A stretch of DNA of 52,897 nucleotides, from contig JBEKZL010000011.1 of the NCBI GenBank assembly GCA_049509915.1, positions 1 through 52,897 on the forward strand, read 5' to 3'. Source of the DNA: JBEKYD01 sp049509915. Lineage in GTDB: Bacteria > Acidobacteriota > Terriglobia > Bryobacterales > Bryobacteraceae. Below are positions 44,843-52,897 of this stretch, one piece after another. The notes below the pieces were generated by a model that saw only the letters and a program-made list of their open reading frames with translations, ran no database searches and was not told where the DNA came from. Numbering within the stretch: position 1 is the stretch's first letter; each line of letters begins with the position of its first letter. A program made the translations under genes and the position numbers.

Positions 44843-45360
44843 TAACGGGTTTTTGACCAAGGGCCAATAGGTTAGGAGCTAGGAACAGCCCATTCTTTGT
44901 CTGCGACGCTTGTTCGGCGTGGCCCGCCAAGCCGAATGACGTCCGACTGCGTTAGAGTGAGAACCGGCGATGAAGCGGCTACCGATATACCTTCTGATCT
45001 GTGCTTCGCTCCCGGCGCAAACGTCGGTGAGCAATCCTCTTCCTGGTTACGGGGGGTCGGATATTGGGTCTGGTGCTGAACGAGCTTCGGCAGCCTGTTC
45101 CCGGCATCGCTGTCACTGCGTGGACGCCTTACCCTCCTGATGCGCTCATCGCCGGTTGACAACCGGCGGGCAGGCCGAACCGCCTGCCCCACCAGGGGGA
45201 AGCCACGTGCGTCTTCATCCCTTTTGGTTGGCCGCAGGCCCGTATGGCACTCCCTTGCGGTCGCGGCTCGGTAAGCGACTGCAAAGACGCAGTGTCCGTA
45301 ACGGAGCCGCGACCGTGAGGGAGCGGTTGCCGCGCGGAAACTGAGAAATTCCTGGATCGG
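44843..45360. other. Gene-poor region with repeats and a possible gene relic
   Basis: About 500 bases between galE and bshA. A possible relic lies at 44970-45137 on the plus strand: MKRLPIYLLICASLPAQTS, a signal-peptide-like start, followed after a frame change by LVLNELRQPVPGIAVTAWTP up to a stop near 45160. Around 45160-45195 is a GGCAGGC...GCCTGCC hairpin, and 45249-45331 holds an inverted pair of the REP-like repeat. I see no intact gene. Confidence 0.4.
45249..45331. repeat. REP-like dispersed repeat, inverted pair (copies 4 and 5)
   Basis: One copy is inverted at 45249-45271 (ACTCCCTTGCGGTCGCGGCT...) and one is direct at 45303-45331 (GGAGCCGCGACCGTGAGGGA...). The 31-base spacer lets the pair fold into a long stem. 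It lies in the gap between galE and bshA, whose genes converge, so it could act in termination or RNA stability. Confidence 0.7.
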
Positions 45361-46491
45361 TTACCCGGCCCGCTCGATCACCTCTTTGTAGTGACTCTCA
45401 TATTGCGGAATAATCTTTTCGGAGCAGAATCGCGCGGAGGCGGTCCAGCGGCCGGCTTTGCTCATGCGGTAATGCAGGTCCTCGTCGGTAAGCAGGGACG
45501 CAACACGGGCTGCCATGGCGGGGATATCGGCGACGGCTTCGAGAAATCCGTCGACCTCGTGAGTAATCAACTCGGGCACGCCGCCGACGCGGGTCGCCAC
45601 CGGGACCACGCTGCAGGCCATGGCTTCGAGCGCGGCCAAGCCGAAGGATTCCATTTCGCTCGGCATCAGCAGGGCGTGGGCCAGGGGAATCAGGCGCTCC
45701 ACGTGGTTCTGCTTGCCCAAGAACGTGACATGGGCGGCCACACCCAACTGGCGAGCCAGTAGTTCGGCGGGGCCGCGGTCCGGACCGTCGCCCACCATCA
45801 GCAGGTGAGCCGGCGCGATCTGGCGCACCTCGGCCAGAATGCGAATACAATCCAGCACCCGCTTCACGGGACGGAAATTAGAAAGGTGGATGAGCAGCTT
45901 TTCGCCGGCCGGGGCGAACTGCGCGGCTCCCTTCTTGGAGTCACTCGAATGATATAAGTCGCAGTTGACGAAATTATGGATGACCTGGATGGGGCGCGCG
46001 ATTCCGAACACGTCGGCTGTCTGGGCGCGCAGGTCTTCGCTAATGGAAGTGACACCGTCGGATTGTTCGATTGAAAACTTAGTAATGGGGAAGTAAGAGC
46101 GGTCCAGTCCAACCAGGGTGATATCGGTTCCGTGCAATGTGGTGACAAACGGCAGGCAGCGTTTGGGGGCAAGCATTTGCTGCGCCAGCAGGGCGGCGAT
46201 AGAGTGCGGAATGGCGTAATGGACGTGCAGCAGGTCGAGGGCGTAGCAATCCGCCACTTCCGCCATGCGCGAGGCCAAGGCCAGGCAATACGGCGGATAT
46301 TGAAACAGAGGGTAGTTGGACACTTCGACTTCGTGGTAGTAAATGCGCGGCGTGTCGGGGTCCAGACGAATGGGGTTGGCGTAGGTAATGAAGTGAACGT
46401 GGTGGCCGCGCGCCGCCAGTTCCATGCCCAGTTCAGTGGCGACAATGCCGCTGCCGCCGTAGGTGGGGTAACAGGTGATGCCGATGTTCAC
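45361..46491 (-). CDS. bshA: N-acetyl-alpha-D-glucosaminyl L-malate synthase
   Basis: First enzyme of bacillithiol synthesis, a GT4 glycosyltransferase joining UDP-GlcNAc and L-malate. The 376-residue protein starts MNIGITCYPTYGGSGIVATELG and shows HVHFITYANPIRL, DLLHVHYAIPHS, LHGTDITLVG, NFRPVKRV and the sugar-nucleotide motif PSEMESFGLAALEAMAC. These match BshA closely. The start is a GTG that overlaps the stop of the upstream lipoprotein glycosidase gene (GTGA). Bacillithiol is the low-molecular-weight thiol of several phyla, including Acidobacteriota. bshB and bshC are not in the window. Confidence 0.95.
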   Translation of the reverse strand: MNIGITCYPTYGGSGIVATELGMELAARGHHVHFITYANPIRLDPDTPRIYYHEVEVSNYPLFQYPPYCLALASRMAEVADCYALDLLHVHYAIPHSIAALLAQQMLAPKRCLPFVTTLHGTDITLVGLDRSYFPITKFSIEQSDGVTSISEDLRAQTADVFGIARPIQVIHNFVNCDLYHSSDSKKGAAQFAPAGEKLLIHLSNFRPVKRVLDCIRILAEVRQIAPAHLLMVGDGPDRGPAELLARQLGVAAHVTFLGKQNHVERLIPLAHALLMPSEMESFGLAALEAMACSVVPVATRVGGVPELITHEVDGFLEAVADIPAMAARVASLLTDEDLHYRMSKAGRWTASARFCSEKIIPQYESHYKEVIERAG

Positions 46492-47540
46492 GGGGCCAGG
46501 GTAGCATGGACGGGGCGGAGGGTTCCGTAGCCGATCCGCCCGTGGATGCCTTCATCGGGCCGGGCCACGTCGCCGCCGCCGAACCAGACCCGGATTTGTT
46601 CGCCGTCGACGATCACCGAGGGGTCGCAGATCACCTGGGAGTCCCAGGGTTGGGCGCCGGCGAATACTTGCGGCAGCTTGCGCCAATGGACGCCGTCGGT
46701 GGAGCGCGCCAGTCCCAGCCGGCGCCGTTCGCCGCGGTCGCGGCCGGTGAACAGCATCCAATAGAATCCGTGGAATTGCCAGACGGCGGGTTCGCCCACG
46801 CCGTTTTCATCGAATGCTCCAGGGCCGCCGGGAGAAAGTATCGGATTGGTCCGCAGCTTTTGCCAATGCACTCCGTCGCGCGACCGGGCTACTCCAAGGC
46901 GCTGGCGCGGTGGATCGGCGCGGTCCTGGCCAAGATAATAGAGATAGAAATACGGGCCAATGCGAATCGCGTCCGGGTCGGCGACGGCGCGTTCGTCCCA
47001 GCTCATATAGGGGCCGTAGCCGAGTACCGGCGACGGTTCGCGCGGCACGCCCTCCCGAAGAAGCCCGATGAGCGGATTGGGTTTCGCGCCCGCCTGGTAC
47101 CAATACCACCACTTGCCGCTTTCGAGGAGCGCCGAGCCATTGGCCGCAATGTAGGAACCTTCCCAGGTGTGGGCGTCGGGGGAGAGATTGGTGCCCCGCG
47201 GTTGCCAGTCGATGCCATCGGCGGAAGTGGCCATGGCGGTGCGCCACGTGCGGCCATCGAAGCGGGAATAGAAATTGAGCAACGGGTGCCCCGGCATCAC
47301 CGACGGGTTCAGCGCTTCCTCGCCCGGCTCGCTGATGACGGGTTCTGTGCGCTCGTCCCAGGCGAAGGTCAGGGTGGGTTCGCCGCCTGGGAGCGGCGGC
47401 AAAGTGAAATCGGTGTAGCGACCGCAGGAGGTGAGGAGAAGGGCGGCGAGAAGAAGCGCCGCGAGCCTGTGTCCTGCGCCGCAGGTGAGCCAGACGATGT
47501 TTTTTTGTCGTTTGTCATGCGGCCGCCCCTGAGGAGGCAT
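46488..47540 (-). CDS. Lipoprotein with five-bladed beta-propeller glycosidase fold (GH43/GH32-like)
   Basis: A 350-residue protein. The N-terminal lipobox is LLAALLLTSC, so it should be lipid-anchored after the signal segment. The body has repeated propeller strands with S-x-D-G-x-x-W: ATSADGIDWQP, ARSRDGVHWQK and ARSTDGVHWRK, plus DPDAIRIGPYFYLYYLG and CDPSVIVDGEQIRVWFGG. This is the pattern of GH43/GH32-type enzymes and sucrose/arabinan-acting relatives; the catalytic acids are not certain. The start at ATG 47540 lacks a good ribosome-binding site. A much longer frame upstream overlaps the histidine kinase and is rejected. Confidence 0.8.
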   Translation of the reverse strand: MPPQGRPHDKRQKNIVWLTCGAGHRLAALLLAALLLTSCGRYTDFTLPPLPGGEPTLTFAWDERTEPVISEPGEEALNPSVMPGHPLLNFYSRFDGRTWRTAMATSADGIDWQPRGTNLSPDAHTWEGSYIAANGSALLESGKWWYWYQAGAKPNPLIGLLREGVPREPSPVLGYGPYMSWDERAVADPDAIRIGPYFYLYYLGQDRADPPRQRLGVARSRDGVHWQKLRTNPILSPGGPGAFDENGVGEPAVWQFHGFYWMLFTGRDRGERRRLGLARSTDGVHWRKLPQVFAGAQPWDSQVICDPSVIVDGEQIRVWFGGGDVARPDEGIHGRIGYGTLRPVHATLAP

Positions 47541-47650
47541 GACAGACCACAAGAAACGATCGTCTGTCCCACTTTTGCCGGGAGAGCGCGGGCGTCGAGA
47601 TGAGTCTCGACGCGGCACGCAGGAGTGCGTGCGCCACGAAGATGGCCTCG

Positions 47651-48799
47651 TCATTGCAGCGGAATCCGAACTTTCAGCCCGGCTCCGCGGCCCGGACGTG
47701 ATTCCAACTGCATATTGGCATTCAGCGTCCGTGCGCGTCGTTTCAGGCTGTTCGGACCCAGCCGCAGCAATTCCAGTTCTTCCAGCGAATAGGTGCCCGC
47801 GAACGGGAAGCCGTGCCCGTTGTCGTCGACTGAAATCTCCAGCGTCTTCTCGTTCTTTTCGAGCGCCACCGCCACGCGGGTGGCCCCGGAATGCTTTTGC
47901 ACGTTGTAAAGCGCTTCGCGGATCATCTGCAGGATTTCGCTGGTGGATTCCGGCGAGAGGCCCATCGGGGCCGCGTTGCCGATGAAAGTAACGGGGATCC
48001 CGCTCTCCTTCTGAAACGCCTCGGCGGTGCGGCGCGCGGTAATCACCAGGTCGGCTCCATCCACATCCACTGGCCGCATGGAATGGAGGAACACGCGCAG
48101 ATCGCGGACCTGCGATTGGGCGATTGTCTGCAACTGGCGCAACTCGTCCATCCCCGCGTCGAGGTCGCGGTCGAGTAGCTTGCGCAGCACCTCGAGGCGC
48201 ATCTGCAGGCTGATGAAATTCTGCAACGGGCCATCGTGGAAGTCCGAGGCGACGCGTTGCCGCTCGGCCTCGGTGGCGCGTTCGGCGCGACGGCGCGCGT
48301 CTTCCACCTGCGCCACCATGCGCCCCTCGTCCCGTTCGCTCCGCCGCCCGGCCGCGGCCAGCCAGCAGGCTAATACGCCGCCCACTACGGCTGCATATTC
48401 CAGGTCGCGCAAGCCGGGTTGCGGCACCAGAATGCAGAATAGCGCCACCACCAGACCGACTACACCCACCTCGACCGGACCGTAAAAAGCGACCCCTTCC
48501 GCCAGCACCAGCAAATAAAACGCCGATGACCACCACAGCAGCCGGTCCGCCCCGTAGGAGGCGACCACCAGAAGAAAAACCGCATCCTGAAACAGCGCCA
48601 GCAGCCCGATCATGCCGCTCCGCCCCCAACCGCGCAAAACCATGGTCACGGCGATTCCCAGGTAGAGCAGCACCAGACCGTAGATCCAGCCCGAGGTTCG
48701 CGGTATCCAGAGCCAGGCCAGGGGCAGCACCACGGCGGTCAGTCCCACGCGGGCCCAGCTTATGGATTCGGTCCAGCGGATTTTGCCAACCTCTGCCAC
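47651..48799 (-). CDS. NarL-type sensor histidine kinase (HisKA_3)
   Basis: A 382-residue membrane kinase. Residues about 15-150 have five or six hydrophobic segments. A coiled-coil follows, then the dimerisation/phosphoacceptor box VASDFHDGPLQNFISLQMRLE (His in DFHDGPLQ) and an HATPase domain (REALYNVQKHSGA, DDNGHGFPF, GRGAGLKVRIP). Such kinases pair with NarL/LuxR-type response regulators, but none is adjacent, so it is an orphan here. The GTG start at 48799 follows the methyltransferase stop by three bases, suggesting operon coupling. Confidence 0.9.
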   Translation of the reverse strand: MAEVGKIRWTESISWARVGLTAVVLPLAWLWIPRTSGWIYGLVLLYLGIAVTMVLRGWGRSGMIGLLALFQDAVFLLVVASYGADRLLWWSSAFYLLVLAEGVAFYGPVEVGVVGLVVALFCILVPQPGLRDLEYAAVVGGVLACWLAAAGRRSERDEGRMVAQVEDARRRAERATEAERQRVASDFHDGPLQNFISLQMRLEVLRKLLDRDLDAGMDELRQLQTIAQSQVRDLRVFLHSMRPVDVDGADLVITARRTAEAFQKESGIPVTFIGNAAPMGLSPESTSEILQMIREALYNVQKHSGATRVAVALEKNEKTLEISVDDNGHGFPFAGTYSLEELELLRLGPNSLKRRARTLNANMQLESRPGRGAGLKVRIPLQ

Positions 48800-48802
48800 G
48801 AA

Positions 48803-49339
48803 CTACTTTCGATACAGATACAACGTTCGGCTGCGGCCTTCGCCGTCGTCGGCGATATTCTCTACTTTTTCCGGCTTCCAGTTTCGAAACTCGAAATCGT
48901 GAGCCACCACCCGGGCGCCCTTTTTCAACTGCCGGTCGAGCAGCGGCTCCACTTGACTGTCAATGGCATCGGGCAGCAGGTACACGGTCACCAGGTCGGC
49001 CGAGCCGTAGTTCTGCGCCAGCAAATCGCCATGGACGATATGGGCGGACCGCTCCAGGCCGAGCGAGCGGATCCGCTCCACGCTCTTGCGGTAGAGGTCG
49101 TTGTCGATCTCGATTCCCACCGCTTCAGCATGGAACTTCTGCGCGGCCAGAATCACGATTCGGCCGTCGCCGGAGCCCAGATCGAACATCTTTTCGCCGG
49201 CTTTGAGGCCGCCGAGTTGCAGCATTTTGAGCACCACGGTGTCCGGGGTCGGGTAGTATGGCGCCAGCGAGCGCGGCGCCAGATCCTGCGCCGCCAATAC
49301 GCACAGCCCACAGACGACTGCCGGCAACCACCGCGTCAT
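48803..49339 (-). CDS. SAM-dependent methyltransferase with N-terminal signal-like segment
   Basis: A 178-residue class I methyltransferase. SAM-binding motif I is FDLGSGDGRIVILAA, with acidic loop VGIEIDNDLY and a post-motif DLVTVYLLPDAI. The N-terminus (MTRWLPAVVCGLCVLAAQDL) looks like a signal peptide or membrane anchor, which is unusual for an enzyme needing cytoplasmic SAM. The start is coupled: its ATG overlaps the TGA of the upstream phosphoribosyltransferase gene. The target is unknown. Confidence 0.82.
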   Translation of the reverse strand: MTRWLPAVVCGLCVLAAQDLAPRSLAPYYPTPDTVVLKMLQLGGLKAGEKMFDLGSGDGRIVILAAQKFHAEAVGIEIDNDLYRKSVERIRSLGLERSAHIVHGDLLAQNYGSADLVTVYLLPDAIDSQVEPLLDRQLKKGARVVAHDFEFRNWKPEKVENIADDGEGRSRTLYLYRK

Positions 49340-49953
49340 CAAACCCACACTTTCTCGGCGGCCACGCCGCGGCGGCACTGGTCGCACCGCTCGCCGTTGA
49401 CGTAATAGCGGGCATCCAGCTTGGCGAGATAATAGAGCGGCAGGCTGCCGAAGCTGGCAGTTTCGGGATTGGGCTGATAGACCACCACCGCCAGCGCCAC
49501 TACCTGCGCCTGGAAGGACTCGAGAAGCTGCTTGAGTTCCTGCAGCCTGGCGCCCGTCCGGAGCACATCGTCCACGATAATCACCGGCTCGCCCTTGACC
49601 GGCGTCAGAAACTGGCGAAACCGCAAGGACTCGGCGTCGTGTTCGCGCTCGGCCCAATACACCTGCCGCGCCCGCAGCGCTTCGCAAACGCCGTAGGCCA
49701 CCGGCAATCCGCCGGTCATCGGCGTCACGATCGATACCTCGGCCGCCATGGCGCGAATCTCCGGATTATTGCGCAACAGCCGGCTCAGCCCGACTGCCAT
49801 CATCCGTTGGTGCTTGGAATAGCGCATCGCCAGCGGAACCTGCAGCAGTTCGTTCGAGTGCATGCCGCTCGGATATTCGAAATGGCCGTCGCGCAATGCG
49901 CCGGTGTCGCGCAGCACGGCGACGACTTCTTCCTGTGTGGGAATCAGATGCAT
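49339..49953 (-). CDS. Orotate phosphoribosyltransferase-like protein
   Basis: A 204-residue PRTase. The PRPP-binding motif is VIIVDDVLRTGARLQEL. The N-terminal region (GALRDGHFEYPSGMHSNELLQVPLAMRYSKH) resembles PyrE-type enzymes, where orotate and PRPP form OMP. The C-terminal end has a cysteine pair in GERCDQCRRG, which is not typical of PyrE, so a related salvage or regulatory PRTase is possible. It is coupled to the methyltransferase gene. Confidence 0.8.
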   Translation of the reverse strand: MHLIPTQEEVVAVLRDTGALRDGHFEYPSGMHSNELLQVPLAMRYSKHQRMMAVGLSRLLRNNPEIRAMAAEVSIVTPMTGGLPVAYGVCEALRARQVYWAEREHDAESLRFRQFLTPVKGEPVIIVDDVLRTGARLQELKQLLESFQAQVVALAVVVYQPNPETASFGSLPLYYLAKLDARYYVNGERCDQCRRGVAAEKVWV

Positions 49954-49960
49954 ATAAGGA

Positions 49961-51394
49961 TCAATTGGCTCCGTGGCCTGTCAGCACGCGCGGAATGGTC
50001 TGCAGCAGGATCTTCCAGTCGAGTGCCAGCGACCAATTATCAATGTACTGCATGTCCAGTTTCATCCAAGTATCGAAATCCACCTTGTCGCGCCCGGCGA
50101 CCGCCCATAGGCAGGTCAGCCCCGGACGCATCCGCAGCCGGCGCCGCTGCCAGCGCAGATACCGGTCCACTTCGCTCGGAATGGCCGGGCGCGGGCCCAC
50201 CAGCGACATGTCGCCTTTCCACACGTTCCACAGTTGCGGCCATTCGTCGATGGAAAACTTGCGCAGAAAGCGGCCCACCGGGGTGAGGCGCGGATCGTCG
50301 GGTATCTTGAAAACCGTTCCGCGGGTATTCAGGTGCGCCAAGGCGGCCTTCAGCTCCTCGGCGTTCTCCACCATCGACCGGAATTTATAAAAGGTGAAGC
50401 GGCGCCCGTTCAAGCCGCAGCGCACCTGGCGAAAAATGGCCGGCCCCGGCGAAGTCAGGCGAATGAGAAGCGCTACCACCAGCATGAACGGCGCCAGCAC
50501 CGCCAGGCCGGCCGCTGCCAGGACGACGTCGATGGCGCGCTTCGCCATCAGCCGCAGGTCGTCCTCCGGTGCGGCGGAAAACGTCAGCAGGGGCGTGGAT
50601 TCGAACCGGTCGAGCGAAACCGTACTGTTGATGTGAGGGAAGAAATCAACCGCGATGCGGGTGCGCACGCCTTCTTCGTCGCACAACAAAAAAGCCTCTT
50701 CCAACTCCGCGAGGCTTTCGCTGCCCACCGCGAAAACGATTTCATCTACCACCTGGCGCTGCAGGATGGAGGGTAAGTCTTGAATCGGCCGGACCGCATA
50801 CACCGCGCCCAGCTCGATCGAGGCGGGTGCCTCCCGTTCCGCCGGCTCGCTCAGGAACCCGGCCAGGCGGATGCCGTAATCGGCCGAGCTTTCCAGCGCC
50901 TCGGCCAGCCGCAACGCGCGCGCGTTGGTGCCTACCACCATGATGTGACGGGGCGCCGTGAATTCCCGCCGGATCGCTCCCGCCATTCTTCCCATCGTCA
51001 GCCGGAACAGCAACAGCAGAGCCCAGCTGTAGACCGTGAACAGCAGTACGAAGGGGCGGCTCAGTTCCATGCGCAGCGTGTATTCGAACACCACTACCGC
51101 CAGCCACGCATAGGCCGCCTGGCGCGCCGAGTCGCGCAGAATAATCCTGGGATTGCCGGAGTCCAGCCGGTCGTAGATCTCGAGCCACAGCGCCACCGCC
51201 ACCCAGATCAGAAGCGAAAACCCCAGCAGCAGAGCCTGGCGCTCGACGGTCAGAAAGAAGAGGTTTTCAAGCTGCAGGACGCTACGCGTCCGGTACGCCG
51301 CCTCAAATCCCAGCGTGACCAGGATGATATCCGATAGCCCAAACAAAACACGGACTTTACGCTGCCGATGATACATCCGGAAACAGGATAGCAT
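49961..51394 (-). CDS. Exopolysaccharide polyprenyl glycosylphosphotransferase
   Basis: A 477-residue membrane protein. The first half has four or five TM helices (SDIILVTLGFEAAYRT, LLLGFSLLIWVAVALWL, AYAWLAVVVFEYTL) and a CoA-binding-like region (IMVVGTNARALRLAEALE, GIRLAGFLSEP). The second half is the WcaJ/RfbP-type sugar-phosphate transferase: KRAIDVVLAAAGL, FRQVRCGLNGRRFTFYKFRSMVENAE, KFSIDEWPQLWNVWKGDMSLVGPRP. It links the first sugar phosphate to undecaprenyl phosphate in exopolysaccharide synthesis. The start could be ATG 51394 or 51376; neither has a clear ribosome-binding site. Confidence 0.93.
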   Translation of the reverse strand: MLSCFRMYHRQRKVRVLFGLSDIILVTLGFEAAYRTRSVLQLENLFFLTVERQALLLGFSLLIWVAVALWLEIYDRLDSGNPRIILRDSARQAAYAWLAVVVFEYTLRMELSRPFVLLFTVYSWALLLLFRLTMGRMAGAIRREFTAPRHIMVVGTNARALRLAEALESSADYGIRLAGFLSEPAEREAPASIELGAVYAVRPIQDLPSILQRQVVDEIVFAVGSESLAELEEAFLLCDEEGVRTRIAVDFFPHINSTVSLDRFESTPLLTFSAAPEDDLRLMAKRAIDVVLAAAGLAVLAPFMLVVALLIRLTSPGPAIFRQVRCGLNGRRFTFYKFRSMVENAEELKAALAHLNTRGTVFKIPDDPRLTPVGRFLRKFSIDEWPQLWNVWKGDMSLVGPRPAIPSEVDRYLRWQRRRLRMRPGLTCLWAVAGRDKVDFDTWMKLDMQYIDNWSLALDWKILLQTIPRVLTGHGAN

Positions 51395-51428
51395 GGGGCG
51401 CCGCGGGCTGTATCCGGAATCCGGCCCG

Positions 51429-51460
51429 CGCCCCGACCGCAAAGCAGCGGTTGCCGCGCC
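51429..51460 (+). repeat. REP-like dispersed repeat, diverged copy 6
   Basis: CGCCCCGACCGCAAAGCAGC followed by GGTTGCCGCGCC, just upstream of the polyprenyl glycosylphosphotransferase gene. The core ACCGC...GCGGTTGCC is kept; flanks differ. Confidence 0.5.
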
Positions 51461-51532
51461 AGTTCTGGCGCCAAGCGGCGAAAACCGCCGCGCGCCGGTT
51501 CCCGCCCGTCGCTTCGGCTGTTCCGGGCAGTC

Positions 51533-52897
51533 TCAGGCCGGCGCGGAGGAAGTCTGCACCTGCGACGGTTGGGCTGCCCAGAGATTCTCCGAAAACTTGG
51601 GGAAGAGCGGACGGGGAGCCGCCGCGCCGTCGCCGGGGATCTGGTAATAATCCGCCTGGGCAAAGGCATCGGTGAGCGTCAGAATCATGAAGCCGTGATC
51701 GTATACGTCCCCGGCGGTATCGAGGAAAGGCGGATCTCCCAGCAGGGGCACTTTGTCCGCGCCAACGCGCGGTTTGTAAGGGTTGGAGCCCGTCATGATC
51801 GGAAATCCCGAGTAACCGATGCATCGCCCCTTGGGCTGGCTGGCGTTGAGGAGGGGAAACGCCCCATACAGTTCCAGTAGGTGCTCGTGGCCCCAGAACC
51901 AGGCGGTGATCGCCCCACTATTCATGGCGTCCTGAAAGTTGGCCAGTAAGCTGGGATTGTAGTAATTATTCCCCTGCTTGCCTACGTTCTGGAAGGCGGA
52001 ATAGAGTTGATGGTGAGAAAGCAGAACAATCTTTCGCCCTCCGGCGCCGGCTATTTTGTCCAGATGCCACTCAACCTCGCTCTGCTGCAGTTGGGTTATG
52101 TCGTTTGCATCCGTGAAAACATCGTGGTCGCCGTATCCCGTGTCCATGCCCTGAAGCTGCCAATTGCGGTTGCGCAGACAGAAGAAACTGGCGCCTTGAA
52201 CGGGAGTGCCCGGCGGCGCGCACTGTGGGTTGAGTTGCGTGAGCAAGTTGTAGTAGCCCGCGCCACCACTGTAGTAATCGTGGTTGCCCGCCAGATTATA
52301 TATCGGCAACGGATAGTTAGCCTTCGCGGCTCCCACCATGTAATTCAGGAAATTATTGGTGCATTCCTCGGGCGTGCCGGCGTAATAGATGTCGCCCAGG
52401 TGGATAATTAGATCGGGCTGGAACCGGAAGAGCGCATCCAGGCTACTCTTGGCGACCGCGGGATCGCCTGTGCCCCAATCGGCCAGCACGGCGACGGTCA
52501 GTTGCTCGCCATTGCGGCCCCGGTCCGGGATGGGGTAGACGAAATCCGTTATGTTCGTCCAATTGGTATATTTCGGGTTCCCGCCGCCGGCATAGTACAC
52601 TTCGAAGGCCAGCAGCGCCGTGATCCAGCCGAGGACGTCGCACTTAGTGTCCTGGAGTTGGGCTCGGAGCAGGCCCTCTTTGGCGGTGTCGCCTGCCGCG
52701 AACGCAAGGGCGGCCTGGACTGCCAGACTGGCGCATTTGAGCGGAGTGTCGAGAAACTTGCCCAGGTCCTTACCATCGTCCGCGGCCTGCAACACGGTGT
52801 TGGCTTGCTGCATCATGGGATGGTCTTCGGAGAGCCGGGTTAGGGACGCCCCCTTTGTCTGAATGATCTTATTGAGGGCGGACTGAAACAGCGATAG
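51533..52897 (-). CDS. Metallophosphoesterase (purple acid phosphatase-like), N-terminus beyond the window
   Basis: An open frame running from the window end to a stop at 51533 (454 residues seen). The upstream in-frame residues LSLFQSALNKIIQTKGASLT join smoothly with the part after ATG 52816, so that ATG is probably internal and the true start is outside. Metal motifs are ADWGTGDP (first Asp), HLGDIYYAG (GDxxY), LAGNHDYY (GNHD), LLSHHQLYS and WFWGHEH (GHxH), in the order of the purple acid phosphatase-like calcineurin fold. The substrate is a phosphoester of unknown nature; export cannot be judged without the N-terminus. Confidence 0.88.
   Translation of the reverse strand, partial: LSLFQSALNKIIQTKGASLTRLSEDHPMMQQANTVLQAADDGKDLGKFLDTPLKCASLAVQAALAFAAGDTAKEGLLRAQLQDTKCDVLGWITALLAFEVYYAGGGNPKYTNWTNITDFVYPIPDRGRNGEQLTVAVLADWGTGDPAVAKSSLDALFRFQPDLIIHLGDIYYAGTPEECTNNFLNYMVGAAKANYPLPIYNLAGNHDYYSGGAGYYNLLTQLNPQCAPPGTPVQGASFFCLRNRNWQLQGMDTGYGDHDVFTDANDITQLQQSEVEWHLDKIAGAGGRKIVLLSHHQLYSAFQNVGKQGNNYYNPSLLANFQDAMNSGAITAWFWGHEHLLELYGAFPLLNASQPKGRCIGYSGFPIMTGSNPYKPRVGADKVPLLGDPPFLDTAGDVYDHGFMILTLTDAFAQADYYQIPGDGAAAPRPLFPKFSENLWAAQPSQVQTSSAPA

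Noticed and set aside
47541..48629. Long upstream extension of the lipoprotein glycosidase frame
   Set aside because: It runs antiframe through the conserved histidine kinase gene and is Arg/Gly-rich without motifs; the lipobox marks a start near 47540.

Overview
The window looks like chromosomal DNA of a GC-rich Acidobacteriota member, most like the Solibacter/Bryobacter group. The pointers are a very large Oar-type TonB-dependent receptor with an N-terminal carboxypeptidase-regulatory-like domain, many secreted glycosidases and peptidases, a bacillithiol synthesis gene (bshA), an RspA/ManD-type enolase-superfamily protein, and a dispersed REP-like repeat. This is inferred from gene content; no rRNA lies in the window. 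Both edges cut genes: a transglutaminase-like protein at base 1 and a metallophosphoesterase at the far end.

Region 1-13.9 kb: a divergent arrangement has the TonB receptor and a ManD-like dehydratase on the minus strand, facing a 2-aminoethylphosphonate (AEP) cassette on the plus strand. The cassette holds phosphonatase phnX, a GlpT-like MFS transporter and AEP transaminase phnW. phnX carries both a one-base frameshift and an in-frame TAG. A secreted serpin and a large hybrid histidine kinase follow. The kinase has a CxxCH haem-c motif in its extracytoplasmic sensor.

Region 13.9-24.6 kb: a B12-binding radical SAM protein lies downstream of two very small genes. Then come polyphosphate kinase, divergent from a nitrate/taurine-type ABC transporter (ATPase with C-terminal extension plus a double permease, no binding protein), a decayed and internally inverted chemotaxis-receptor relic, rlmN, an SDR lacking its expected catalytic residues, and a small membrane protein.

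Region 24.6-39.2 kb is mostly minus strand: M28 peptidase, SET-domain methyltransferase, GH42 galactosidase, a GxxExxY protein flanked by a perfect inverted repeat, topA and dprA, a GH31 glycosidase, tRNA-Met(CAT), hflX and hfq (same frame, separated by one TAG), and a two-gene operon of a DksA/TraR protein plus a conserved small protein.

Region 39.2-52.9 kb: small hypotheticals and a probable group II intron fragment precede an ABC-2 permease/amidohydrolase fusion. The fusion is divergent from a LacI regulator followed by galE, and a 15-bp palindrome sits between them. After a repeat-bearing gap come bshA (GTGA-coupled to a lipoprotein glycosidase), a NarL-type sensor kinase, a methyltransferase with a signal peptide (coupled to an orotate-type phosphoribosyltransferase), a polyprenyl glycosylphosphotransferase and the truncated phosphoesterase.

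The most unusual items are the permease/amidohydrolase fusion, the haem-motif kinase, the hfq-TAG-hflX arrangement, the doubly broken phnX, the chemoreceptor relic and the REP-like repeats.
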